Shown in pieces: positions 36,013 to 46,176 of a stretch of 64,000 nucleotides of DNA. Made by a program: the position numbers and the translations under genes. This DNA is from Ruegeria conchae (lineage in GTDB: Bacteria; Pseudomonadota; Alphaproteobacteria; Rhodobacterales; Rhodobacteraceae), in the NCBI RefSeq assembly GCF_000192475.1, contig NZ_AEYW01000014.1, forward strand, positions 62,001-126,000, given 5' to 3'. The stretch's first letter is position 1, and every line of letters starts with the position of its first letter. Under the pieces are notes generated by a model that saw only the letters and a list, made by a program, of their open reading frames with translations, ran no database searches and was not told the origin of the DNA.

Positions 36013-37166
36013 AGATAATTGAGCTTCTTGGTGACCCAGAAAAGGATCTCTGCCAAAACACCAATGGCTCCGGCCTCGTCTGTCTTGACCAAAGCTGTTC
36101 CTGACGTTCCAAATTGCAAGTAATTTATGTCTGCATCTGCAGGTAGTTCAACCAATACGATGTAGCTGGATATCCCGGTTAGTTCGCGCAATGAGGGAAG
36201 GCCTGACCTTAGATCAACAGTACCTTCGACAGTTCCGACCGGAAAATCGGAAATACGGCCGGTAATTTCTCCGCCGGGTTCCGTTCTAAATGCAAGCCGG
36301 ATTTCGTCACCGACCGAAACATTGGCACGACTGGATTGGGGCAGAGTAGCAATTACTGCAAAGTCTCCGGGTTCGACAAAAGTTATTGCCCCTTGTAGCG
36401 GAGTGGCGCGGTTACCTGGTCGTAGTGATACAGCCGTGACAACGCCGTTTCCCGGCGCTTTTACAACTGTTTGCTCTAAATCCCAAAGAGCTTGCGCAAG
36501 TGTCTGTTCGGCCTCCACAACACCTGCGTCACGCCCGTCGATCTTCGCGGCGATACGCCGCTCAAGGCTTGTCTTCCGGGCTTCTGCTGCGCGGATATTC
36601 GCGGTCAACTGGTCGATGGTTGAGACAGCCTCTTGCAGTTGGAACGTGGTTGATGCCCCGCGTTCTTCCAAACGGATGATGTCATCACGACGCTGAATTC
36701 CGAAAATCAGCTGAGCAGTCAGGGATTCAATCTCGGCCTCGGCAGCTGATAAATCTGATAACAGTTGATCGGCAGATGACTTTGCAGTTTCCAAGACAGC
36801 TTCGAGCCGGGAAACCTCGGCTTTGAAAACCTCATTATCTATCCGGAATAGGGTCTCGCCAATTGCAACTTCCTGGTTTGGCTCCACAACGACTTCTGTA
36901 ACCGTGCCCGCCACGTTCGGAGCAATATTCGTCGAAACACCCTGAATGGATACCGGGCCAGTCGGAGTTGTGTGGTTCAGCGCACCGATGACCACCAGAG
37001 CGATAACACCGGCTACACAGTAAACCAGAGTTTTCCAGAATCCATTCCAGGGGAGAAGGTGAAACTTGGAAAAGACCAGCCAGACTATTCCAAAGTAGAG
37101 GCCAAGTACGATTAACAAGACTTCATTCCTTCGTGATGTTTCCGGAAAGTTCGAACGACCACCCAA
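36009..37166 (-). CDS. HlyD-family membrane fusion protein
   Basis: Up to 385 residues. Two N-terminal helices (VLLIVLGLYFGIVWLVF and TLVYCVAGVIALVVIGAL), a biotinyl-lipoyl-like half (ISPN-type NIAPNVAGTVTEVVVEPNQ), a coiled-coil hairpin at about 120-215, the second half (TVVKAPGNGVVTAVSLRPGN) and a beta-barrel. The longest frame starts at TTG 37166 right after an in-frame stop; no good ribosome site, so the exact start is uncertain. Probably links the ABC pair to the periplasm. Confidence 0.85.
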   Translation of the reverse strand: MGGRSNFPETSRRNEVLLIVLGLYFGIVWLVFSKFHLLPWNGFWKTLVYCVAGVIALVVIGALNHTTPTGPVSIQGVSTNIAPNVAGTVTEVVVEPNQEVAIGETLFRIDNEVFKAEVSRLEAVLETAKSSADQLLSDLSAAEAEIESLTAQLIFGIQRRDDIIRLEERGASTTFQLQEAVSTIDQLTANIRAAEARKTSLERRIAAKIDGRDAGVVEAEQTLAQALWDLEQTVVKAPGNGVVTAVSLRPGNRATPLQGAITFVEPGDFAVIATLPQSSRANVSVGDEIRLAFRTEPGGEITGRISDFPVGTVEGTVDLRSGLPSLRELTGISSYIVLVELPADADINYLQFGTSGTALVKTDEAGAIGVLAEILFWVTKKLNYL

Positions 37167-37200
37167 ACTTACGAGTGATCGCCCTGTTTGTCATGATGAC

Positions 37201-38655
37201 TTAGTTGTCACCTTGCTCTTCCAACACTTTGCGGTTGGCTTCACGATGGCGCCATGCCGCGCCCATACTCTCTTTCAGATTTTCGGGAAGCGCTTCCAGA
37301 GGAACAACAAGGTCGTCATCAACTGGCCACTCTGTCAGCAGCTCAGGATGATATCCCTCGGGATAGTACAGCTTAGGATCGATCTCCATATCCCGCACGT
37401 AGGGTTCTTGAATGTCTTCGCGCCGGTGGGGCGGCTTCGGCACGATCAACTGACCATTGCTAAAGTCAAACTGCGGCGCTCGTGAGTTTGGAAACTCGGG
37501 CAATATGCCTTCGCGAACCCATATCTGATCTTTGGTGACGTTCACAACGATCCCGTCAGGCGCTCCAAAGTGATAGGGGCCTTTCCAGTGCTCTCGGATC
37601 TCCGCTACGGTTTCCTCGATCTGATAGGGGTCATAGCTCATGTGAGTGTTCATCAGAAGCCTGGGTTGCACCAGATTGGCAATGTAGCCGGCCGCATAGC
37701 TGGGCGTGTGATGGGTGTCGACGGTATACCGCCCGAGGAAAGGCGGCACGCCTTGAACTCCGGATGAGATTTCGATGATTTCCTGTTGCTGTTCCGTTAC
37801 GAAGACATCGCAGCCTTTGGCGAAAGGAATGTCGATCATGTTGGGTCGACCGTCACCTGTCCAGATGAAGCACATGCCATTCCAGTCCATCCGGTATCCG
37901 GATGCACCGTCCTTGGCATGGCTTCTTTGCCAGTGTGTGACTTTGACCCCGTCTTCATCATAGATCACGCCACCATTGTCACGGAAATCAAATTCGTTGA
38001 CTTCGATGTCCCAACCTTTGCCAACGGGAAAGACGCTGAACGCATCCCGGTGCCAGCCGGTCATCATTTTCATGCCTTCTACCATCGTTGCGGTGCCGTA
38101 CTCCTTGGTGCGGCCGGATGGGCCGTGGACCGTCAACTGCTCGTGCCATCCACCTGCCCAGGTTCCGAACATCCACAGGTACGGCAGCCCACCAAAGTGG
38201 TCCACGTGCAGGTGCGTGATGAATACATCGGTAATTTCATTCAGTGCATATCCACTGGCAATGATGTTCGCTGGTGAGCCCTCACCAATGTCAAACATGA
38301 AAATCTTACCGTTACCCAGCTCAACAAGAATCGCTGTGTTCATTTGCCCAGGGCGAATGAACGGGGCAGATCCCATGAAGATAATTCTCATCTCGTTGGG
38401 CTGTACATCTTCTGTGCGTGGGAACCAGTTCGCCGCACTTTTCAACCACGGTTGAGGAGAGATGCCCTCAAAGGTCAGACCCTCTTTCCAACGTCCCATT
38501 GGGACGCCGCCAGTCAGTGCAGCCTCAATATCTTCTTGGGATGAGGGCTCCTGTACCGGAGGAGCCTGACCGAACGCATTTGTGGCGAACAATGTCGCTG
38601 CGACGGCGAGTGCGCTGAGTGACTTAATTGACTTCCTCTGTCTGTCTTGCAGCAT
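37201..38655 (-). CDS. Exported metallo-beta-lactamase-fold hydrolase
   Basis: 484 residues from ATG 38655 (MLQDRQRKSIKSL) with AGGA upstream; signal peptide ends near NAFGQA. The metal motif FITHLHVDHFGG (HxHxDH) and later WTGDGRP and DTHHTP, NTHMSYDP fit a di-zinc MBL-fold enzyme. The length, with a long C-terminal part, is that of a group of periplasmic MBL proteins of unclear substrate. It lies 34 bp upstream of the HlyD gene in the same direction, so it is part of the operon and could act on what the ABC system moves. Confidence 0.85.
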   Translation of the reverse strand: MLQDRQRKSIKSLSALAVAATLFATNAFGQAPPVQEPSSQEDIEAALTGGVPMGRWKEGLTFEGISPQPWLKSAANWFPRTEDVQPNEMRIIFMGSAPFIRPGQMNTAILVELGNGKIFMFDIGEGSPANIIASGYALNEITDVFITHLHVDHFGGLPYLWMFGTWAGGWHEQLTVHGPSGRTKEYGTATMVEGMKMMTGWHRDAFSVFPVGKGWDIEVNEFDFRDNGGVIYDEDGVKVTHWQRSHAKDGASGYRMDWNGMCFIWTGDGRPNMIDIPFAKGCDVFVTEQQQEIIEISSGVQGVPPFLGRYTVDTHHTPSYAAGYIANLVQPRLLMNTHMSYDPYQIEETVAEIREHWKGPYHFGAPDGIVVNVTKDQIWVREGILPEFPNSRAPQFDFSNGQLIVPKPPHRREDIQEPYVRDMEIDPKLYYPEGYHPELLTEWPVDDDLVVPLEALPENLKESMGAAWRHREANRKVLEEQGDN

Positions 38656-38659
38656 ATTT

Positions 38660-38968
38660 TCAGTCCTTTGTTCGAGCCTGGGTGAATATGGGAGCCACTT
38701 CTGAAATGGCTTTCGGGACAATCTCTGAATTAGTGAATCGAGAGAGATGCTCGGCGATTTCCTCGGCCAGCCCGTTTAGGCTTTCGGTGACAGGATCGAT
38801 CAGACATGGTGACGTCTGCTCATTGACCTTCCGGACCCTCTCCAACTCGGTTGAGAGCAACTCGAAGTCACCGCAAAGTGCCTCGAATCCACGATGGTTC
38901 TTTCGCATGACGCGGATGCGGCTGATTTGGTCCGGAAAAGCGAGCTCTAGTAAGTTGATGTCCGTCAT
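38660..38968 (-). CDS. Small uncharacterised protein
   Basis: 102 residues from ATG 38968 (MTDINLLELAFPDQ); a GTG/ATG 10 codons upstream is also possible. Predicted helical, charged, no membrane segment: ISRIRVMRKNHRGFEALCGD then LLSTELERVRK. Its stop lies only 4 bp before the MBL start, so it is probably the first gene of that operon. Similar small helical proteins occur in roseobacters without known function. Confidence 0.55.
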   Translation of the reverse strand: MTDINLLELAFPDQISRIRVMRKNHRGFEALCGDFELLSTELERVRKVNEQTSPCLIDPVTESLNGLAEEIAEHLSRFTNSEIVPKAISEVAPIFTQARTKD

Positions 38969-39112
38969 TGCCCTGGCGCCTAGTCCATCTCTGGGCACTA
39001 GGCTGAGGGCACATCGCGCGACGCGGAAGGGTTACACCGTGAAATTAGGGTGACATTCAAATATTCATTTGACAGTATAGAGTTGAAAATACAGAGAAAC
39101 TTGAAGTTTCAG

Positions 39113-40438
39113 ATGCCCGACAGAGAATTGACCCTTGATCCGGAACGTCACGCGACCCGTGTGAAGTACGCGCTGGACCAGGTATTGGCGAGTGACATAT
39201 TTGGCAAGGCGGAACGCCTTCGGAATTTTCTGAGCTACGTTGTCGAAGAAGCCATTGCGGGTAGATCCGAGGCTATTCTTGGCAAAACAATCGCTCAGGA
39301 TGTTTACTTCAAGAGTTTTGCCAGTGATGACGGCCACATCAACGTTGTTCGTGTGGATGCGGGGCGGTTACGGCGGAAACTTCAGCAGTACTATGAAACG
39401 GCAGGTGCTGGAGACGATCTGCGCATTCACATTGATAGCGGCGGCTACGCACCTTGGTTCGAGGACCGCTCTGGTACAATTCAGAGCAATGTCGATCATA
39501 CGCCATTCAGGCCAGGATTACCCTGGCGGATTGGCATCCCTGCTGTCACCATAGCGATCATTGCTCTTGCTTACGTCTTGGGCGGGCGCATGGAACAGGT
39601 TGTTGATCTCAACCCAAAGACATCTGCGCGCTCACTTGAGCGAAAGGCTCTATCCGCTAAATCACCCGCTGCAGTACAGGCGTCAAATTACTGCGATCAA
39701 GCTCGGGGCCTGCTCTTTCCAATCGCAACTATCGATAACCAGATCCTGGCCAGCGACATTTTTAGAATGGCAATAAATGAGGCTCCCGATTTTTACTGTG
39801 GATATGCCGGATTGGCCCATAGTCTGGGAACCCAGGCTCTACTAACGCGAGGCGAGGAAGAGCGTGACGCGCTGATACTGAATTCAGGAAAAATGGCACA
39901 GAAAGCTGTGGATATTGCGCCCTCAAACGGCTGGAGCCAATCGGCAATGGCATGGGTGTCTTACGTTTCTGGCGACTATGACAGCGCATTGGACTATTCA
40001 GCACTCGCCCAGTCGCTTCGACCCAATGACGGAAACGTTCTGGACTTTCGCGGCGTGATACTACTGGTTATGGGTCGCTTTGAAGAAGCGTATGACGTCA
40101 GCGACCCAAGCCACCCCAGAGAGATGGGAAGTCATCGGTTTGCCCACAGGAACATTCACGCGGTTGCCAGTTTTCACATCGGTGAGTTTAGGGAAGCAAT
40201 CGCGTCCTTGAAATTTGCGAGTGACAATGGTGACCCCGTCAGTGCACTGTCTTTGGTATTTTTGGCGGCTTCCTATCAAAGGTTGGGCGAAGCCAAAGAC
40301 GCACATGCAACCTTGAATCAACTGAAACAGTCGTGGCCAGAGTTCAGGCCAGATCTTGTTCTAGCAGCATTTTATTCCAGTCCAAATCTATCGGACGAAG
40401 TGATTTCAGCCTTAACAGATGCGGGATGGCGGTTTTAA
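39113..40438 (+). CDS. TPR protein with N-terminal wHTH-like domain and one membrane helix
   Basis: About 441 residues from ATG 39113 (MPDRELTLDPERH); GTG 39050 is an alternative. Residues about 30-125 match a wHTH-like domain: LRNFLSYVVEEAIAG, then VVRVDAGRLRRKLQQYYETA and IDSGGYAPWF. A single helix follows (IGIPAVTIAIIALAYVLGG) and the rest is TPR-type repeats (NGWSQSAMAWVSYVSGDYDS). This is the shape of a membrane-bound, CadC-like one-component regulator. It is divergent from the MBL/HlyD/ABC operon and may control it. Confidence 0.75.
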   Translation: MPDRELTLDPERHATRVKYALDQVLASDIFGKAERLRNFLSYVVEEAIAGRSEAILGKTIAQDVYFKSFASDDGHINVVRVDAGRLRRKLQQYYETAGAGDDLRIHIDSGGYAPWFEDRSGTIQSNVDHTPFRPGLPWRIGIPAVTIAIIALAYVLGGRMEQVVDLNPKTSARSLERKALSAKSPAAVQASNYCDQARGLLFPIATIDNQILASDIFRMAINEAPDFYCGYAGLAHSLGTQALLTRGEEERDALILNSGKMAQKAVDIAPSNGWSQSAMAWVSYVSGDYDSALDYSALAQSLRPNDGNVLDFRGVILLVMGRFEEAYDVSDPSHPREMGSHRFAHRNIHAVASFHIGEFREAIASLKFASDNGDPVSALSLVFLAASYQRLGEAKDAHATLNQLKQSWPEFRPDLVLAAFYSSPNLSDEVISALTDAGWRF

Positions 40439-40791
40439 GATATTCCTTTTCGAGCCATGGCTGGAAACAGGCACATTTGCGTAATGTGTGTTTTACCGCC
40501 AACACAAGAGAACATATCTTGGTAGTGTTAATGTACGCCGAAAGCGGTCATCGGAATTTGTTGTAGCTAACGGCGGAATTGTCCGCAGAGCCGCCGTTGG
40601 CTCCCTATTGTTGACTTTCGAATGTCTGCTGTGAGCACAAATCGACCATGAAAAATGACGCTGCCCATCGCCCGCGGTGAATGAAGATAACGCGCTTTAG
40701 GTTGGGTCTTGATAGAATATCGAAAGGCAAGAACGTATTACATGTCTGCCGTTCGGCTATCAGCCCACGCTCTCATAACCCATCTAGGCCT
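40439..40791. other. Gene-free stretch with hairpin
   Basis: No gene. AACGGCGG (40569-40576) pairs with CCGCCGTT (40591-40598), a GC-rich stem of 8 bp with a 14-nt loop 130 bp after the TPR gene, without a T-run; it may stop transcription but is not a standard terminator. Confidence 0.4.
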
Positions 40792-41080
40792 CTATGCTTG
40801 GATCGGATCACCTGGCAACGCTATATCCTCTCTGATGGGGTCAGGCAGATGAAGGTTTTGTGCAAGGATATCCGCTTTTTCTGACAGCGTTTCCGCGCGT
40901 TCTGCAGCAGCCTCCGCTTTGGAGTGCATTCGCGACTTTCTGAGTATCCACGCCTTCACCAACCAGAAGTGTCGACAGTAGGGGCGCATTTCAGTCGCGT
41001 CCGAAATTGCTTCAAGCGCGAGTTGCTGATCACCTGCCATCATGTGTGCAATCGAAAGGGGATAAAGCCGGTATGGCAAT
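40792..41080 (-). pseudogene. C-terminal fragment of a TPR protein
   Basis: Reads YRLYPLSIAHMMAGDQQLAL and MRPYCRHFWLVKAWILRKSR, typical end of a TPR-containing cyclase-like or regulator protein, ending at 40792. Nothing upstream belongs to it: at about 41080 the sequence changes into the N-terminus of a LysR regulator in another frame. Remnant only. Confidence 0.6.
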
Positions 41081-41203
41081 GCGTCGGGCAACCGTTGGTT
41101 GGGAGACCTGCAGTTTTCTGGAGGCCGCAAGCGTCGATCCTTCTCTGAAGACCGAGAGGAACACACGAATATCCGACCAGTTTCGGAACCCGTTCTTCAT
41201 TTT
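41081..41203 (-). pseudogene. N-terminal fragment of a LysR-family regulator
   Basis: From ATG 41203: MKNGFRNWSDIRVFLSVFRE, then STLAASRKLQVSQPTVARRI, which is a LysR HTH (first about 40 residues). The homology stops at about 41081, where the TPR fragment begins, so a deletion has joined two unrelated genes. Not functional. Confidence 0.7.
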
Positions 41204-41321
41204 TGCAGAACAGCACAATTTTGTGCCGGATACCAGAAGAACGGGTGAAGAGTTACTCTTGTTGCGACAGCGCAAGTAACTCGGAAAGGACTACGAGATG
41301 GCTTCTAATACAATGTCACCC

Positions 41322-41876
41322 GGTTCTGTCGCAAATTTTGCTCCCAACTGTCATTCCGACTGCGGTTTTGATAACGCGCGCTCGGATAAGACAGGGGCAA
41401 ACCGTGACGATTTCATTCAAAGGCGCGCATTTTCCAAAGGACGTGATCTTAAACGCGGTCTTCTTCTACTTGCGCTACGGCGTGTCTTACCGGGATCTGG
41501 AAGAAATCATGGCCGAACGTGGTGTTGACCTAGACCATGCGACGCTGAACCGCTGGGTAGGTAAATATGCCGTGCTTGTGGCTGAAGCCGCGCGATATCG
41601 AAAGCGTGCTGCGGATCATTCTTGGCGCATGGATGAGACTTATGTGAAAGTGAAGGGCGAATGGGTGTATCTCTATCGCGCGATCGACAAGTTCGGCAAA
41701 ACGCTTGATTTCATGCTTTCCAAGCGCAGAAACAAAGCTGCGGCAACGAAGTTTTTTGCCCGCGCGCTCGAAGCCAACGGGCTGCCGCGTAAAATCGTCA
41801 TCGACAAAAGCGGGGCCAACACTGCCGGCATCAAAGCCATAAACAAGATGCTGAAAGGCTTTGGTTACCCAATACG
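41322..41876 (+). mobile_element. IS6-family insertion sequence, copy D, right part missing
   Basis: Left end GGTTCTGTCGCAAATTTT at 41322. The transposase frame follows, but homology ends near 41876, just before the Tn3-family transposase. The right third with its inverted repeat has been lost. Confidence 0.8.
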
Positions 41877-41955
41877 GCCCAACTGGACCGAGCGTGCATA
41901 TTTGGGCGTTATGAAGAACAATAGCGGAACGCCGTCCGGCTTGACGAGATCTTGA
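41404..41955 (+). pseudogene. IS6-family transposase, truncated (copy D)
   Basis: From GTG 41404 MTISFKGAHFPKDV, very close to copy B. Two catalytic Asp are present (WRMDETYVKVKG, VIDKSGANTAG). After KMLKGFGYPI the frame runs into unrelated residues (RPNWTERAYLG) and stops at 41955, so the catalytic Glu segment (NNxxEQDHR) is missing. Inactive. Confidence 0.85.
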
Positions 41956-41967
41956 TCCTTACCCAAT

Positions 41968-44886
41968 TTGCCCTTTCGTTTGGAGGGTATTGTATTGGAA
42001 CGAGAATTTCTGGCTGTCTGGAGTCTGTCTTACGCTGATCTTGAGTTTATAAACAGCTATCGGCACGCAATGCGGATTGGGTTGGCTGCCCAGTTAGCGC
42101 ACTTTCGGCGCTTCGGGTATTTCCCAAAGCGACTGAAGGACCTTCCATCGGAATCATTGGATTATCTCGCTGAACAGCTTGGTGAGGATGTCGCGCATGT
42201 GTCGAACTATGACATCGGTAGTGACACGGCGCGCCGCCACCGGTTGGAGATTCTACGCTTCCTCGGCATTCGCCGCGCCAATGACCGGGATCGAGCCAAA
42301 CTGCGCGAAGCACTTGCATCGCAGGTTTCGACTTTGGGGCCCTCCACGGAAGATCTCGTTCAATTCGGCTATCAATGGGCCTTGGGCCAATCAGTGTTCA
42401 TTCCATCCCGGAAGATCATGGAACGCTTGGTGCGTTCCGCGCAGTATAGTTTTCAGGAAGAACTTCTGGAGCATGCATCCAGCCGGTTGTCATTGCAAAC
42501 CATTGCAGCACTGGAAGCCAGCTTAGCCAACCCACGCGGCGATCATGGCTTTCAAAGCCTAAAAGACGATGTTGGCGCAGCCACGCTGGACAATGTACTC
42601 GACGCAGCTGACCGGCTGGCCTTTATTCATGCTCTTGATCTGCCGTTCGATTTGGTCAACGAGGTTGATCCCACATGGATCAGGATATTGACCCGCCGGG
42701 TTGAGGGGGAAACAGCCTCAGAGATGCGGCGGCATAGCCGGGAAAAGCGCCTGGGATTGTTGGCGATCTATCTGATGTCGCGCAGATCGCAGCTGATTGA
42801 TGGTCTTGTAGACCTGCTCATCGACGTTGTTCATCGCATCGGCACACGCTCCAAACGGAAGGTGATCAGCAAAATTGCCGCTGACATCGATAAGGTTCAC
42901 GGCAAGGAACGGTTACTGGTGGACATTGCGACGGCGGCGATGATGGCCCCGAACGGCAAAGTCTCGGATGTGATCTTTCCAATCGCGGGCGCGGCCAAGC
43001 TGAAAGCCATCATTGATGAACACAGGGCCAAGGGAACACTGAATGTTCGGATTCAGACTGTAATGCGGGGTTCCTATGCCAGCCACTATCGTCGAATGCT
43101 GCCGTCCTTGTTGTCTGTCTTACAATTCCGCTCGAATAATGAGACGTGGCGACCGATCCTGGATGCGTTGGTTCTGATAATCCGCCTGAATGAGGAAGGA
43201 CGGCGTTACGCCCCGGCTGCGCTGGCACCCGAGGGCTCAATTCCGCGTAAATGGCAGGAAACCGTGATCGACACACGCGGGCGGCTGAATGTTATTTCTT
43301 ATGAACTCTGTGTCCTGACCCAGTTGCGGGATCGTATCAGGTCAAAAGAGATCTGGGTCGAAGGGGCTGATCGTTATCGCAACCCGGACGATGATCTGCC
43401 GAAGGATTTTCCTGAGAAGCGCGACGTATACTATGCTGGTCTGAAGCTCACCCAGGATGCACGGGAATTTTCGCGATCTGTTCGGGAGCAGTTGGAGTAT
43501 GAGTTACGTCAACTGAACAGCTCGCTGCCCAATAGTGACAAGGTGCGGCTGCGCTGGTCTGGTGACAACTGCATTAGCATTACACCTTTCACCCCGGCAC
43601 CAGAGCCAAAAGGGTTGATCGGCCTTAAATCAGAGATTGGTCGGCGGTGGCCGATGACCGGACTGCTGGATACGCTGAAAGAGACAGCGCTGGAGACAGG
43701 CTTTCTGGGAGCATTCGAAACGTCAGCCAGCCGGGAAGCACTGCCGCGTGATATCCGGGATCAACGCCTGCTGCTTTGCCTCTACGGCCTGGGCACCAAT
43801 GCCGGTTTGAAACGTGTAGCTGCTGGCACGCCTGAAATCAGCTATGATGAGTTGCTGCATATCCGACGCCGCTATGTCGATCCTGCTTCTCTTCGGGCAG
43901 CGGCGGTCAAGGTTGCAGATGCCACGTTGGCGGTGCGCAATCCGTCAGTTTGGGGCAATGCGGGAACCGCCTGCGCGGCAGATTCCACCAAGTTCGGAGC
44001 CTGGGATCGCAACCTGATGACCGAATGGCATGCCCGCTATGGCGGGCGCGGTGTCATGATCTATTGGCATGTCGAACGGCAGGCGACCTGTATTTATTCC
44101 CAGCTGAAACGCTGCTCATCATCTGAAGTGGCTGCGATGATCGAAGGGGTTCTGCGTCATTGCACCGACATGGAGATCCAGCGCCAGTATGTTGATAGCC
44201 ACGGCCAAAGTGCCATCGGCTTCGCCTTCTGTCATCTTCTTGGATTCGAATTGGCCCCACGTCTGAAGGCCATCGCCCGACAAAAGCTGGCCTTACCGAA
44301 TTCCGCAATGCGGGGACAACTGCCCAACCTGCTACCGATCCTGTCCGGCACTGTTGACTGGGCCGAGATCGAAAGACAGTACGATGAAATGGTCAAATAC
44401 GCTTCGGCCATGCAGCATGGCACGGCCGATCCGGAAGCCATCCTGCGTCGCTTTGCACGCGCCGATGTGATGCATCCAACATACAAGGCACTCGCTGAAC
44501 TGGGGCGGGCGATCAAGACTATCTTTCTGTGCAGGTATCTACGATCCGAAGATTTCCGCCGCGAGATTCATGAAGGACTGAATGTAGTGGAGAACTGGAA
44601 CAGCGCCAATGGCTTCGTGTTCTTTGGCAAAGGCGGCGAGATTTCCAGCAACCGGATTGCCGATCAGGAAATCTCCGCCCATGCCTTGCATCTGCTTCAG
44701 GCATCCCTTGTCTATGTGAACACACGCATGGTGCAATCCGTGTTGTCGGAACCAGGATGGGCAACTCGCCTGTCCGAGCGGGATTACCACGGCCTCACTC
44801 CATTGATCTATTCCCACATCAATCCGTATGGTCGGTTCGATGTCGATTTGGAAAAGCGGATCGACTTTGGGGCAATGGCCGCGTGA
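41968..44886 (+). CDS. tnpA: Tn3-family transposase
   Basis: 972 residues, full length for the family, from a TTG at 41968 with a family-like N-terminus ([20 protein letters not shown]). The C-terminal DDE domain shows Asp in [15 protein letters not shown], Asp in [14 protein letters not shown] and Glu in [14 protein letters not shown]. It catalyses replicative transposition to a cointegrate. A serine resolvase follows. The terminal inverted repeats of the transposon could not be placed, and the flanks (truncated IS6, tnpA relic) suggest the element is rearranged. Confidence 0.95.
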   Translation: MPFRLEGIVLEREFLAVWSLSYADLEFINSYRHAMRIGLAAQLAHFRRFGYFPKRLKDLPSESLDYLAEQLGEDVAHVSNYDIGSDTARRHRLEILRFLGIRRANDRDRAKLREALASQVSTLGPSTEDLVQFGYQWALGQSVFIPSRKIMERLVRSAQYSFQEELLEHASSRLSLQTIAALEASLANPRGDHGFQSLKDDVGAATLDNVLDAADRLAFIHALDLPFDLVNEVDPTWIRILTRRVEGETASEMRRHSREKRLGLLAIYLMSRRSQLIDGLVDLLIDVVHRIGTRSKRKVISKIAADIDKVHGKERLLVDIATAAMMAPNGKVSDVIFPIAGAAKLKAIIDEHRAKGTLNVRIQTVMRGSYASHYRRMLPSLLSVLQFRSNNETWRPILDALVLIIRLNEEGRRYAPAALAPEGSIPRKWQETVIDTRGRLNVISYELCVLTQLRDRIRSKEIWVEGADRYRNPDDDLPKDFPEKRDVYYAGLKLTQDAREFSRSVREQLEYELRQLNSSLPNSDKVRLRWSGDNCISITPFTPAPEPKGLIGLKSEIGRRWPMTGLLDTLKETALETGFLGAFETSASREALPRDIRDQRLLLCLYGLGTNAGLKRVAAGTPEISYDELLHIRRRYVDPASLRAAAVKVADATLAVRNPSVWGNAGTACAADSTKFGAWDRNLMTEWHARYGGRGVMIYWHVERQATCIYSQLKRCSSSEVAAMIEGVLRHCTDMEIQRQYVDSHGQSAIGFAFCHLLGFELAPRLKAIARQKLALPNSAMRGQLPNLLPILSGTVDWAEIERQYDEMVKYASAMQHGTADPEAILRRFARADVMHPTYKALAELGRAIKTIFLCRYLRSEDFRREIHEGLNVVENWNSANGFVFFGKGGEISSNRIADQEISAHALHLLQASLVYVNTRMVQSVLSEPGWATRLSERDYHGLTPLIYSHINPYGRFDVDLEKRIDFGAMAA

Positions 44887-45016
44887 TCTGTGCGTCACAA
44901 AAGGGTACACCCGCAGGAGACAGGGTGATGTGGCACGCCAAGATGTCACAAATGAGTAGTCAACAGCATATTGTTACATTATCAGAATGGGAACCACCCT
45001 AATGTGACAGTTTGCT
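44887..45016. other. Probable res site of the Tn3-type element
   Basis: 130 bp between transposase and resolvase, where the recombination site is expected. AT-rich with several TGT-CACA-like half-sites: TGCGTCACAAAAG near 44890, GATGTCACAAATGAG near 44942, GTTACATTATC near 44975 and AATGTGACAG near 45001. These look like resolvase-binding half-sites; the crossover point was not determined. Confidence 0.55.
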
Positions 45017-45568
45017 ATGCCCAAGATTGGATATGCCCGCGTCAGCTCATCAAGCCAGGATCTTGATATCCAGAAAGCCACGCTGAGAGCAGCAGGCTGT
45101 CAGATCGTCCGATCCGAAACAGTCTCTGGTGCTTCCCGTGATGACCGTTCTGAATTGGCTACAGTGATGGAATTTCTGCGCGAAGGGGATGAGCTGGTTG
45201 TTCATCGCCTAGATCGCCTCGGTCGTTCCACGCGTGACGTGCTGAACTTGGTATATGAGTTGGACGCCAAGGGCGCATCACTTCGTGTTCTTGAACCGCA
45301 CGTAACCACCGCCGGAGATATGGGTCGCATGGTCATCACCGTTCTCGGTATGGTCGCCGATATGGAGCTGAAGTTTATCCGCGACCGTCAGCGTGCTGGG
45401 ATCGACACCGCCAAAGGTAAGGGTGTCTACAAGGGGCGGCGGAAATCCGTAGATGATGAGGAAATCCGGCGATTGGCGAGCGAGGGCATCGCAAAAGCCC
45501 AGATCGCGCGTGAACTAGGGATTTCAAGAATGACCGTATACCGGGCGCTTGCTGATACAGACGTCTGA
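45017..45568 (+). CDS. tnpR: Serine resolvase of Tn3-family element
   Basis: 183 residues. Catalytic Ser in IGYARVSSSSQDLDIQ, followed by VHRLDRLGRSTRDVL and GMVADMELKFIRDRQRAG of the resolvase/invertase fold, and a C-terminal HTH (IAKAQIARELGISRMTVYRA). It resolves the cointegrate made by the transposase at the upstream res site. Complete. Confidence 0.95.
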   Translation: MPKIGYARVSSSSQDLDIQKATLRAAGCQIVRSETVSGASRDDRSELATVMEFLREGDELVVHRLDRLGRSTRDVLNLVYELDAKGASLRVLEPHVTTAGDMGRMVITVLGMVADMELKFIRDRQRAGIDTAKGKGVYKGRRKSVDDEEIRRLASEGIAKAQIARELGISRMTVYRALADTDV

Positions 45569-45570
45569 AC

Positions 45571-45631
45571 CAGCCCTTCGTGTTTCGCGCGGCGGAAGTC
45601 TTCGGATCGAAGATACCGGCCAAGGAAGATG
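45571..45631 (-). pseudogene. Tiny relic of a second Tn3-family transposase
   Basis: Minus-strand reading [20 protein letters not shown] matches [20 protein letters not shown] of the intact transposase (44518-44580) but with several differences. About 60 bp only, directly after the resolvase stop and in the opposite direction. It marks the edge of a lost element or a deletion. Confidence 0.7.
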
Positions 45632-46176
45632 GATTTGACGCAAGAGTTATACGATGCGGCAAACGAGATTTCGGAAGGGGTTAACTTGAGCGACAAAACC
45701 GTGTTCCTTCAGGGTGATTCAACAAACCTTTCTTTTCCCGACAACCATTTCGATGGTGCGTTTCCAGTTCACGTCGCTATGAACGTCCCGGAAAAGGCTA
45801 CGGTCTATGCCGAGGCGCGACGTTTTCTCAAACCCGGCGCAAGGTTTAGAATTTATGACATTTTGCAGGGAGAAGGCGGTGAGTTTTGTATCCGGCACCT
45901 TAGGCTTCAGAACCTTCGATCAGTCATCTCGCGACACCCGAGGAAATGTCCACGCATCTATTGGCCGCTGGTTTCAAAATTCTGAGTGAAGCGGACTCAA
46001 CTTTGGAAAGTCACAGCTGGCTCAAGGAAAGAGCCGAAGCACCGAAGCCTGACAAACGACTTCTGGTGACGATCCAGCTATTGTTCGGAGCCGGTCCCCG
46101 GGGAAATGACAAAGAACCAACTCCGGGGCTTCATGAATGCCGGATGCTAACCTGTTCCTTAATTTGTGAAGCCTAA
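45629..46176 (+). pseudogene. SAM-dependent methyltransferase, 5'-truncated and frameshifted
   Basis: The middle of a class I methyltransferase reads DLTQELYDAANEISEGV, then FLQGDSTNLSFPDNHFDGAF and FLKPGARFRIYDILQGEGGE. The frame then shifts: SHLATPEEMSTHLLAAGFKI continues in another frame from about 45927. The first about 100 residues with the SAM motif I are missing, replaced by the Tn3 relic. Inactive. The end of this region up to the NhaA gene (46177-46336) has no gene. Confidence 0.75.

Noticed and set aside
41203..41403. Long N-terminal extension on the truncated IS6 transposase
   Set aside because: The extension lies before and across the IS end at 41322; the transposase starts at GTG 41404 by comparison with copy B.
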